Below, piece after piece: positions 54,267-61,841 of a stretch of DNA of 64,000 bases. Origin of the DNA: Dyadobacter flavalbus (lineage in GTDB: Bacteria > Bacteroidota > Bacteroidia > Cytophagales > Spirosomataceae); NCBI RefSeq assembly GCF_006149045.1, contig NZ_VBSN01000027.1:310001-374000 (forward strand). Reading direction: 5' to 3'. The stretch's first letter is position 1; every line of letters starts with the position of its first letter. Both the position numbers and the translations under genes were made by a program. The notes under the pieces are model-generated. The model was not told the DNA's origin, did no database searches, and worked only from the letters and a program-made list of their open reading frames with translations.

Positions 54267-55448
54267 TTATTCAATATCTATAATCTTACGAATCACATCC
54301 ATCATTTCAATCAACGGAACAACTTTAACATCGCCAGAAATCATGTAACTGTTTTTTCCGGGAAAAACAAAATACTTGTGCGTAGCCTGGATATCTTCAC
54401 AGCCAGTACTGAATCCTTTGCTGACAGCAGGTGTCAAAGACCTTTTAATTTCAATGGCAATTCTTGTCTGATGATTAATTTCTAAAACAAGGTCTATTTC
54501 TGCTCCGGCTGCGGTGCGGTAATAATAGGGAATAACCCAGTCCGGCAGAACAGAAAGCAGATTTTCAATAATAAAACCTTCCCAGCTTCCACCCAGAACC
54601 GGATGCCCGAGCAAGTCGTCCTGATTTCTTATTTTAAGAAGAGTATGCGTAATACCGCTGTCACGAATGTAAATCTTGGGCGTACGAACAAGCCGCTTTC
54701 CTGCATTTACAGACCAAGGTTGCAGTTTGCGGACTAAAAATAAATCTTCCAGCAGATCCAAATAACGGTTAGCTGTCGGAACACTTATTCCAAGACCGGC
54801 TGCAATACGGCTCATGTTTGAAATACCGCCCTGAACATTGGCGAGCATTGTCCAGAAGTTGCGCAAAACAGCAGCGGAAATTCGAAAGCCTAACTGCGGT
54901 ATATCGCGTTCCAGATAAGTTGTGATCAGGTTTTGGCGCCACTCAAAACTGCTGCTATTATTTTCAGCAAGGAAACTTTCAGGGAATCCGCCTCTCAGCC
55001 ATAATTTATCAATATTATCCTTATCGATTTCCGTTGCTTTCAAACCCGTTAACCTGATGTAAGCAATTCTTCCTGCCAAGCTTTCGGAAGATTGTTGCAA
55101 CAGATCGAGCGATGCAGAACCTAATATCAGAAACTGTCCTGATTTTTGGCCTGCTCTTCTTCGTTTATCAATAACTCCTCTTAAGACGGCAAATATTTCC
55201 GGAGTCCGTTGAATTTCATCCAGAATAATAGTCCGATCCGAATGTGAGTTAAAATAGAGTTCAGGTTCGCTCAGCTGTGCAGCATCCGAAGGCGATTCCA
55301 GATCAAGGTAAATGGGTTCAGGAGAAATCTTTTCTGCAATCTGAAATGCAAGCGTAGTTTTGCCAATTTGCCTCGGCCCAAGAATGCCAACAGCAGGGAA
55401 TTGCTTCAATAAATTGAATATGTCGTTTTGTGATTCTCGTTCTATCAT
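54267..55448 (-). CDS. ATP-binding protein with DUF4143 (AAA+ with C-terminal nuclease-like fold)
   Basis: A 393-residue protein of the AAA/DUF4143 group, which is often strain-specific. The N-terminal ATPase has Walker A GPRQIGKTT (24-32), Walker B TIILDEIQR and sensor-like FLILGSAS. A winged-helix-like segment lies at about 205-245 (GISNMSRIAAGLGISVPTAN). The C-terminal DUF4143 domain contains AEIDLVLE and IAIEIKRS, resembling the PD-(D/E)XK nuclease core. Its biological role is not known. The gene is more AT-rich than its neighbours. A 17-bp perfect inverted repeat covers the start codon, and a 25-bp segment of the gene is repeated after its stop; both point to mobility or unusual control. 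Confidence 0.88.
   Translation of the reverse strand: MIERESQNDIFNLLKQFPAVGILGPRQIGKTTLAFQIAEKISPEPIYLDLESPSDAAQLSEPELYFNSHSDRTIILDEIQRTPEIFAVLRGVIDKRRRAGQKSGQFLILGSASLDLLQQSSESLAGRIAYIRLTGLKATEIDKDNIDKLWLRGGFPESFLAENNSSSFEWRQNLITTYLERDIPQLGFRISAAVLRNFWTMLANVQGGISNMSRIAAGLGISVPTANRYLDLLEDLFLVRKLQPWSVNAGKRLVRTPKIYIRDSGITHTLLKIRNQDDLLGHPVLGGSWEGFIIENLLSVLPDWVIPYYYRTAAGAEIDLVLEINHQTRIAIEIKRSLTPAVSKGFSTGCEDIQATHKYFVFPGKNSYMISGDVKVVPLIEMMDVIRKIIDIE
55326..55350. repeat. 25-bp direct repeat, copy 2 (inside the ATPase gene)
   Basis: Exact copy of 54242-54266, here coding for residues FQIAEKI right after Walker A of the DUF4143 ATPase. The two copies are 1084 bp apart, start to start, in the same orientation. 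Confidence 0.75.
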
Positions 55449-55487
55449 CCTTGTAAATTTAACGCTCGATGTTAAATTTACAAGGAT
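55447..55487. promoter_or_regulatory. 17-bp perfect inverted repeat over the ATPase start codon
   Basis: ATCCTTGTAAATTTAAC (55447-55463) and GTTAAATTTACAAGGAT (55471-55487) are exact inverted copies around a 7-nt spacer. On the minus-strand mRNA the 3' arm ends in ACAAGGAT, so the Shine-Dalgarno-like AAGGA and the first two bases of the ATG would be paired. It can act as a hairpin that blocks initiation or as a binding site for a dimeric protein. Confidence 0.7.
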
Positions 55488-55556
55488 AAATTCATTTCAG
55501 CTCTAAAAAGTACTATTTCATTATTAGAAAGTACATCTTCTGGTTTTCGGATTTTC

Positions 55557-55922
55557 TCACCTGAGATGTAATACAATCAAGGCCACAATCGCCGGCAGCG
55601 CTTGTACGAAAAATATCTTTCTACTTGCAGTTAATGCTCCGTAAATGCCAGCTACAATAATGCAGGTCAGAAAGAAAACAGCAATGTAAAATGCCCAGTT
55701 GTGGTCCGTAATAAAAAATGTCCAGATTAATCCTGCGGCCAGAAACCCGTTGTACAAACCCTGGTTTGCAGCCAGTACTTTTGTCGGCCTGAACAGCTCC
55801 GGAGCCAGCGAACCTTTAAACGTTTCCTTGCCTTTTGTTTCCCATGCAACCATTTCGATGTACAAAATGTAAAGATGTTCAAGCGCAACAAGGCCGACGA
55901 GGATTTTTCCAAGCATTTCCAT
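55557..55922 (-). CDS. DUF1304-family small membrane protein
   Basis: A 121-residue integral membrane protein with four helices (ILVGLVALEHLYILYIEMVA; GLYNGFLAAGLIWTFFI; WAFYIAVFFLTCIIVAGIYG; the C-terminal FVQALPAIVALIVLHL). The family motifs EHLYILYIEM and NQGLYNGFLAAGL are intact. The start is the ATG at 55920-55922 (MEMLGKIL); the frame is open for 29 residues more but these have no membrane-protein character, and the family usually has about 120 residues. No function is known for DUF1304. It is 91 bp after the glutaminase gene's stop, with a hairpin between them. Confidence 0.85.
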   Translation of the reverse strand: MEMLGKILVGLVALEHLYILYIEMVAWETKGKETFKGSLAPELFRPTKVLAANQGLYNGFLAAGLIWTFFITDHNWAFYIAVFFLTCIIVAGIYGALTASRKIFFVQALPAIVALIVLHLR

Positions 55923-55974
55923 TTGGTTCGGATCGGTTAATTGAGAAATGTTACAATGCTTTTTTTTAATGTAA

Positions 55975-56004
55975 ATGCAGTTGCCGGATTTCCGGCAACT
56001 GCAT
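55975..56004 (-). terminator. 13-bp hairpin after the glutaminase gene
   Basis: ATGCAGTTGCCGG (55975-55987) pairs perfectly with CCGGCAACTGCAT (55992-56004), with a four-base loop, 10 bp past the stop codon of the glutaminase gene. The following T run on the minus strand is weak (TTTACATT). The hairpin itself is stable enough for termination or 3' protection. Confidence 0.6.
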
Positions 56005-56013
56005 AGCAATAGT

Positions 56014-58494
56014 TTACTTCATTTTCTCTTTCAAAACTTTCATCCAGTACCCGCCGACAACGGACCGCGCACGAAATCCTACTGACTTCCCGTCCACCGT
56101 TTCGTGCCAGTCGGAAAGTGGAATGCGGTCGGGCGTTTCCATGGCGTATTTGTAAACCGGCTTGATAAGAGCGTCAAAGTCGTTTTGATTTTGGGCCAGT
56201 GTTGCCGTCCATACGATCCAGTCTGATTTGGTATAGGTTTTGCGGCTGTCGAGCGGCAGGCCGAAAAGCTGCTGTCTGGTGAGGTAATAGTTGATTTCCT
56301 TTTCAGCAACTGTTTCCGGAAAAACGTTTAGTGCAAGAAGCTCATCCCAAACCAGATTATATTTCTGGCTCCACGAATCCTTATTGTCGAAAGTAAGGGC
56401 ATAATGATCGCCGCTGTCGGCAAGTTCCATCCACTTTGCTGCGAATTCTTTAACTAATGCATTTACTTCTGTGGCTTCCTTGCTGTCACCCAGCTGCTCG
56501 GCCATTTTTGCATAAGAAGCCAATCCCATAATCGCCTTAATGGACAAGTTCGCGTTCCGGGCCAGATGTCCGGCAAAATCATCGGTACAAAGCTGGTTAG
56601 CCGGATCAAAACCTTCTTTTTTCAGATAATTGGCCCAGGTTGTAAGTACTTTCCAGTGCTTTTTGGCATAATCAATATTGTTTTCAGCTTTACAAATTGC
56701 ATACGTCAGAATGAGCATGTTACCCGATTCTTCCACCGGCATGTCTTCGCCGTAAGTCTGGCCGTTGGCCTGCGGATACGTTCCGACGTCGTGCGCTGCA
56801 AAAGGCTTTGTCCATTTTCCGCTTTCGGAATAGTAAAAGATCGGTTCCATCATTCCTTTCAACAAAACCGGATTGTAAAGCAGGAACAAAGGCGCAGAAG
56901 GATACGTAATGTCCACCGTACCAATAGAACCGTTACTGAAATTCTCTTTGGAAAAAAACAACGGTGTGCCATTCTGATCGGCAACCAGCTTATGCGCTGC
57001 AATTACCTGACGATAAGCCAATACGCAAAGTTCGGCATATTCTTTTCCGCCGGCCTTTAATGCATCTTCATAAATCGTTTTGTCAGTTTCTGCACACATT
57101 TCAAGAATTTTGGTAAAATCGTCTTCTGCATTTTTCAGCTCGTTCTGAATCGTGTTGTTTCCATCCTTATTCCACCAAGGACGCAGGTTTTTGCCAAAAT
57201 ACTGAACCGAATAGCCATCGTCATACCCGAGCATGGCATGAAGCGATTTGTTTTCAGCGCCCACTTTGCCGGCATCCAGAACTACTGCCATGGATGTGGA
57301 AGCAGCATTTCCGTCTGTTCCGGGTTTATTATTCAAAATACCATTTGTAGTAAAGGATTTTACAAGATCCGTTGAAGCGCCTGTTGCAAAGCTTTTTGCA
57401 ATGTTTGAAGGTGCGGACAAGTACGCTTGTCCCCAGTCAATACGGACGTTGTCTCCTTTGCGGGCAAGTAATTTCTGTTCTTTGTTAGCCAGAGAGAGCA
57501 TCAGCAATCCGTTTGCATTGGCAGTTTTTCCTGTAACATCCTGGCTGTAATCATTCACTGCCCACAAACCTGAAACCGCATTCAATATCTGAACGTCATG
57601 CGTTTTGCCGTCGCTGGATTTTACGTCATATACAACATAATTTACCGGTCTGGAAAGCAGTTCGAGGTTGCTCATAATCAGCGGCGCTACAAACTTTGCG
57701 GTCAGATGAACAGGGCCGGCTTCAAATTCGTAAATCGTTTGCGTAGCTTTCATTTCAAAGCCGCTTTGCTTTGCCGAAAGAATTATGTTGCCGCCTTTCG
57801 ATGCTTTTTCATCCACAATGCCGATATCAATATAACCGGGACCAGCACCGTTCTTGCAATAAGCAGCCAGCATGTTCTTTCCTTTTTTAAGCGATTTGCG
57901 GGCTGCTTCGCTGATTGGTTTTAATTCATAATCGCCCGTGAAGCAAGGAGCACATTCGTAAGCCGGAACGCCGTTGATAAATACTTTTACATCATCGTCG
58001 TGAAAAATATTCAGGCCCGGTTTTTCCAGATCGGTTTCGGCCAATGTAAACTCACGTCGGTACCATACTTCATTCGGAAATATGGTGCCGGTTTTCAGCA
58101 TGTTATCGTTACGCTCTTTGGTGCCGAACGGCGCTTGCCCGCTTTTCCATGCAGCCGAATTGTAACTTTCTTTAAACCAGTTTTCACCAGGGTTAGAAAT
58201 CGTATATTTTGCCGTATAGCCCGTTTCTTTAGCTACCGGAACAAGGATTTTCAGCTCAGGACTGGCGGCTCCAAGAAAGCGGTATGTTTTGCCGTCCACG
58301 CGGATAAGGCCATCCATGGGGTGTGGTTTTCCGGTCCAGTGCTTGGTTATGGAACCATTGAGCGCATCGCCAAATGACCATACGCTGGTATAAGGATCAA
58401 CGGTAACAAGCGGAACAGCGGGCGGACGGAAGTTTTGTGCAACTAATGTAAAGGAGGAAAAAAGAAGAAATGCGAGCGACCAAAATTTTGCCAT
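56014..58494 (-). CDS. Exported glutaminase A-like protein (DUF4965/DUF5127/DUF1793)
   Basis: An 826-residue secreted protein related to fungal and Bacteroidota glutaminase GtaA, which hydrolyses glutamine, though many members have unproven substrates. The signal peptide is MAKFWSLAFLLFSSFTLVAQ. The family opening RPPAVPLVTVDPYTSVWSFG follows, then a jelly-roll-like insert (about 90-230), the central DUF5127 region, and the C-terminal alpha-helical barrel (LAYRQVIAAHKLVADQNGTP; TYGEDMPVEESGNMLILTYA; LDSRKTYTKSDWIVWTA) typical of the DUF4965/DUF1793 part. The end YWMKVLKEKMK is close to family length. It stands alone between dsbD and the DUF1304 gene. Confidence 0.88.
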   Translation of the reverse strand: MAKFWSLAFLLFSSFTLVAQNFRPPAVPLVTVDPYTSVWSFGDALNGSITKHWTGKPHPMDGLIRVDGKTYRFLGAASPELKILVPVAKETGYTAKYTISNPGENWFKESYNSAAWKSGQAPFGTKERNDNMLKTGTIFPNEVWYRREFTLAETDLEKPGLNIFHDDDVKVFINGVPAYECAPCFTGDYELKPISEAARKSLKKGKNMLAAYCKNGAGPGYIDIGIVDEKASKGGNIILSAKQSGFEMKATQTIYEFEAGPVHLTAKFVAPLIMSNLELLSRPVNYVVYDVKSSDGKTHDVQILNAVSGLWAVNDYSQDVTGKTANANGLLMLSLANKEQKLLARKGDNVRIDWGQAYLSAPSNIAKSFATGASTDLVKSFTTNGILNNKPGTDGNAASTSMAVVLDAGKVGAENKSLHAMLGYDDGYSVQYFGKNLRPWWNKDGNNTIQNELKNAEDDFTKILEMCAETDKTIYEDALKAGGKEYAELCVLAYRQVIAAHKLVADQNGTPLFFSKENFSNGSIGTVDITYPSAPLFLLYNPVLLKGMMEPIFYYSESGKWTKPFAAHDVGTYPQANGQTYGEDMPVEESGNMLILTYAICKAENNIDYAKKHWKVLTTWANYLKKEGFDPANQLCTDDFAGHLARNANLSIKAIMGLASYAKMAEQLGDSKEATEVNALVKEFAAKWMELADSGDHYALTFDNKDSWSQKYNLVWDELLALNVFPETVAEKEINYYLTRQQLFGLPLDSRKTYTKSDWIVWTATLAQNQNDFDALIKPVYKYAMETPDRIPLSDWHETVDGKSVGFRARSVVGGYWMKVLKEKMK

Positions 58495-58587
58495 CGGTTT
58501 TCAAACGGGTTTATAAGAAGATCATAAAGAACCTTCAAATAAGCCATAATCCTGCAAAATATATTGGCATTTAGTAAATGCTTGATA

Positions 58588-58626
58588 AAAAAATAACATG
58601 CTGTGAAGACACAGGTGTTATTTTTT
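58588..58626 (-). terminator. Intrinsic terminator after dsbD
   Basis: AAAAAATAACA (58588-58598) pairs with TGTTATTTTTT (58616-58626); CTGTG and CACAG extend the stem inside. On the minus strand the 3' arm ends in seven T residues. It lies 8 bp beyond the dsbD stop codon. Confidence 0.82.
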
Positions 58627-58634
58627 ATGCCAAA

Positions 58635-60770
58635 CTACATCGCTTTCTCAAATGCAGCCTTGCCGGTATCCAGAAACGAAGCAAACTTGGCTGGATCCAG
58701 ATCGTAATTCTTTGGAGCCACAAGCAGGTTTCCGTTATGGTCCACAAGGCAGTAATGCGGCTGCGCATTGTTGTTGTATTTTACAATCTGAAGATCCGCA
58801 TTCTGCGCACCAATTGTCTTTTTGACCTTGTTGTCGTATTTGGAAGTATACCATTGCGATTCAGGAAGTTCTGTTTTGTCATCGACATAAAGCGCAACGA
58901 TCACGTAATCATTTCTCAGACGTTGCTGTACGGCAGGATCCACCCAGACGCGCGCTTCCATTTCACGGCAATTGACGCAGCCATGACCGGTAAAATCGAT
59001 AAATACAGGCTTGTTAACCTTTTTTGCATAGGCCAGAGCATCTTTGTAATCGAAAAAACCTTCCAGTTCATGCGGCAAATGAAAAAGATCGGAATACTTG
59101 CGGGCTTCACCGGAAACAGCGAAAGGCGCAACGCCGGCCGTTCTTTTTCCAAGATCAAAATCCAGCGTGGACTGCGGCGGAAGATAACCGGCCAGTGCTT
59201 TCAGTGGCGCGCCCCACATGCCCGGAATCATGTAAACAACGAATGTGAACGTGACAATGGAAAGCAATAACTTGGGAACGCTCACTTTTTCCACAACCGA
59301 ATCGTGCGGCGTCCTGATTTTACCAAGAAGATAAAAGCCCAGCATTGAAAAGATTACAATCCAGAAAGCAAGGTAAATTTCCCTGTCGAGCAGCCGCCAG
59401 TGATAAACCTGATCGGCAATGCTCAGGAATTTCAATGCAAGAGCCAGTTCCAGAAAACCCAGCACAACCTTAACGGTATTGAGCCAGCCGCCGGATTTCG
59501 GCAAAGATTTCAGCCATTGCGGGAAAAGGGCAAACAAGGTAAACGGAATTGCAAACGCCGAAGAAAACGCAGCCATTCCGATAATCGGTTTTACAACCGC
59601 GCCGCCCGCAGACGCCACGAGCAAACTGCCGACGATCGGGCCGGTGCAGGAAAACGAAACCAGAACCAGCGTAAAAGCCATAAAGAAAACGCCTGCATAA
59701 CCGCCGCGATCCGCACGTGCATCCATTTTGTTTACAAAACTGCTTGGCAGAACAATTTCAAACAGCCCCAGAAAAGATAACCCGAAGACAAAGAATATGG
59801 CAAAGAACAACAAGTTCGGCAGCCAGTGCGTACTCAGGAAATTGGCGAATGCAGGGCCGTTGAGTCGTGAAACCACGGTTCCGATCAGGGTATAAATCAG
59901 CACGATGGAAATGCCGTACATAAAAGCTTTCAGCTTTCCTTTTTCCTGATTGGTAAAATAGCTTACCGTCATCGGGATAATCGGGAAAACGCATGGCGTA
60001 AGCAATGCAACAAGCCCGGAAAGAAATGCAGCCAGCGCAAATCCCAGCAATGAATTTCCCGCAGCAGGATCTTCGGCGGTAAGGGAAACATTGGCTGCCG
60101 TGTTGATTTCAGGTGCATTGGACGAAGTATTTGCCTCAGACGAAGCTGTATCCATTGTTGCTGCCGATACTTTTTCAATGGAATCAGCCGAGCCGCTGGA
60201 AGTAGAAATGGCCGGAGAAGTTGTGTTTTTATCCGCCGGCGCCGTAGCTCCGACAGCCGGTGCTGTATTGTTATTAACCGGAGCGGAAGCAGCAACAACT
60301 TTTAATCCTGTAAACTCAAAATCATCGTTTCCCGGAATGCACAAACCGGTAACGTGGCTGCAAGTCTGGTATTCAGAACTTCCCTTTATAACCGGATTGT
60401 CGGCCAGAACTTTGATAGTCTGCTTGAAAACGCCTTTTTTCTCAAAATAACGAACATTGCCGCCCCATACTTCTTCAAATTTCGTTTTCGGGTTCTGCGG
60501 TTTCAGTTTGCCGACCACTTCAAACGTGTTGTTCTTTTCAAAATTGAACGTTGTAAGCATCGGGCCCAGATCCGGATCGAAATCCGATGAGTACATATAC
60601 CAGTCTTTGTCAATAACCGCAGTAAAGATGAGATCCACGGTTTCCCCTTTTCGGACTTCATTTTTGGAAAATGAATAAGTCCAGTGCGCTTTGGCTTTTT
60701 GTATCTGTGCAAAAACGGTATTTGTAAAAAGGAGATAAATACCTACTAATAAGAATATACTGCGTTTCAT
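58635..60770 (-). CDS. dsbD: Thiol:disulfide interchange protein DsbD (CcdA/thioredoxin fusion)
   Basis: DsbD carries electrons from cytoplasmic thioredoxin across the inner membrane to periplasmic disulfide proteins. The 711-residue protein starts at the ATG at 60768-60770 with signal peptide MKRSIFLLVGIYLLFTNTVF. The N-terminal periplasmic domain (25-155) has Cys137 and Cys144. A long Ala/Ser/Thr-rich linker covers about 160-240. The membrane core has eight helices with Cys260 in LLTPCVFPIIP and Cys375 in SFSCTGPIVG. The C-terminal thioredoxin-like domain has the pair Cys598-Cys601 in GHGCVNCREME. All three redox pairs are present. It is divergent from argB. Confidence 0.94.
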   Translation of the reverse strand: MKRSIFLLVGIYLLFTNTVFAQIQKAKAHWTYSFSKNEVRKGETVDLIFTAVIDKDWYMYSSDFDPDLGPMLTTFNFEKNNTFEVVGKLKPQNPKTKFEEVWGGNVRYFEKKGVFKQTIKVLADNPVIKGSSEYQTCSHVTGLCIPGNDDFEFTGLKVVAASAPVNNNTAPAVGATAPADKNTTSPAISTSSGSADSIEKVSAATMDTASSEANTSSNAPEINTAANVSLTAEDPAAGNSLLGFALAAFLSGLVALLTPCVFPIIPMTVSYFTNQEKGKLKAFMYGISIVLIYTLIGTVVSRLNGPAFANFLSTHWLPNLLFFAIFFVFGLSFLGLFEIVLPSSFVNKMDARADRGGYAGVFFMAFTLVLVSFSCTGPIVGSLLVASAGGAVVKPIIGMAAFSSAFAIPFTLFALFPQWLKSLPKSGGWLNTVKVVLGFLELALALKFLSIADQVYHWRLLDREIYLAFWIVIFSMLGFYLLGKIRTPHDSVVEKVSVPKLLLSIVTFTFVVYMIPGMWGAPLKALAGYLPPQSTLDFDLGKRTAGVAPFAVSGEARKYSDLFHLPHELEGFFDYKDALAYAKKVNKPVFIDFTGHGCVNCREMEARVWVDPAVQQRLRNDYVIVALYVDDKTELPESQWYTSKYDNKVKKTIGAQNADLQIVKYNNNAQPHYCLVDHNGNLLVAPKNYDLDPAKFASFLDTGKAAFEKAM

Positions 60771-60855
60771 ATTGCTGTTCGGAAAATAGGCTGAAGGCGT
60801 CAGCTTTGGATAGTCAACGTAATTTTGCCAAAAAAATTCACGAATTAAAATTCCC

Positions 60856-60887
60856 TTTCTCACCGAATCCCGTTTCTGTTACCTTTG
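60856..60887 (+). promoter_or_regulatory. Probable promoter of argB
   Basis: TACCTTTG at 60880-60887 is a perfect Bacteroidota -7 box. The -33 position, 20 nt upstream, reads TTTC (60856-60859), one base off TTTG. The argB ATG lies 34 bp downstream of the box. Confidence 0.48.
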
Positions 60888-60921
60888 TCGGCTTAAATTC
60901 AGAAAAGTAAATCTTATTTCA

Positions 60922-61707
60922 ATGTCCCAGGCTCTTTACATTATAAAAATAGGCGGCAACGTGATTGATAACCCCGCGGCATGTTCCCGGTTTTTGAGCG
61001 ATTTTGCCAAACTGGACGGACACAAAATTCTGGTGCACGGCGGAGGGAAAATCGCCACGCAAATCGCTGCTGATCTTCAAATTGAAACGCAAATGGTGGA
61101 AGGAAGGCGGATCACGGACAAGCCGATGCTGGACGTGGTTACAATGGTATACGGCGGATTGGTGAACAAAAATCTGGTTGCGCAGCTTCAGGCATCCAAC
61201 TGCAATGCCATCGGCTTGACAGGCGCTGACGGCGGCATCATACGTTCGGTGAAAAGACCTGTGAAAAATATTGATTACGGATTTGTCGGTGACATTGAGG
61301 CTGTAAATAATGCGCAGATTGATGCATTGCTGAACAGCGGCCTTGTTCCCGTGATTGCTCCGCTTACTTACAGCTCGGAAGGTTTGCTGCTGAACACCAA
61401 TGCGGATACAATGGCTTCCGCAACGGCAGTTGCCATGTCAGCCGATTATAATGTAAATCTTGTGTATTGCTTTGAGAAAAAAGGAGTCCTTTCTGATCCG
61501 GAAGATGACGATGCCGTTATTTCCACATTGAACCCGGAATCGTATGCAAATTACAAGTCAGCCGGCGTTATAAACAAAGGAATGATCCCGAAGCTGGACA
61601 ATGCTTTTGATGCCCTTCATCATGGTGTCAGGAACGTAATCATCTGTCATGCCCATGATGTGCTTGCATCCGCAAACGGCAGTGCAGGAACGCTTATTAC
61701 TTTATAA
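60922..61707 (+). CDS. argB: Acetylglutamate kinase
   Basis: ArgB phosphorylates N-acetyl-L-glutamate, or N-succinylglutamate in some Bacteroidota, in arginine synthesis. The 261-residue amino-acid-kinase-family protein has the phosphate loop YIIKIGGNVID (Lys9), the glycine loop LVHGGGKIATQIAADL, substrate Arg in EGRRITDKPMLDVV, and LLNTNADTMASATAVAM near residue 160 and KGMIPKLDNAFDAL near residue 217. Length is typical of the form without the N-terminal arginine-sensing helix, so feedback inhibition by arginine is less likely. No other arg gene is in the window. It may be monocistronic. Confidence 0.93.
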   Translation: MSQALYIIKIGGNVIDNPAACSRFLSDFAKLDGHKILVHGGGKIATQIAADLQIETQMVEGRRITDKPMLDVVTMVYGGLVNKNLVAQLQASNCNAIGLTGADGGIIRSVKRPVKNIDYGFVGDIEAVNNAQIDALLNSGLVPVIAPLTYSSEGLLLNTNADTMASATAVAMSADYNVNLVYCFEKKGVLSDPEDDDAVISTLNPESYANYKSAGVINKGMIPKLDNAFDALHHGVRNVIICHAHDVLASANGSAGTLITL

Positions 61708-61804
61708 TCATGTACATTTAATTTGGCTTTTTAGCTTTTTGACAATAAATTAATAATTTTTTTTAAGAAGTAGGGCATATTTAAATAAATTAATTGTTAA
61801 GATT

Positions 61805-61821
61805 GTATTAAATTTTAATAC
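61805..61821. promoter_or_regulatory. 17-bp palindrome before the SusC gene
   Basis: GTATTAAA and TTTAATAC are exact inverted repeats around a single T, 20 bp ahead of the SusC start codon. The 134-bp intergenic region is strongly AT-rich, so chance is a real alternative. It could be an operator or a leader hairpin. Confidence 0.3.
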
Positions 61822-61841
61822 CTCAAATTAATCAACCACTC

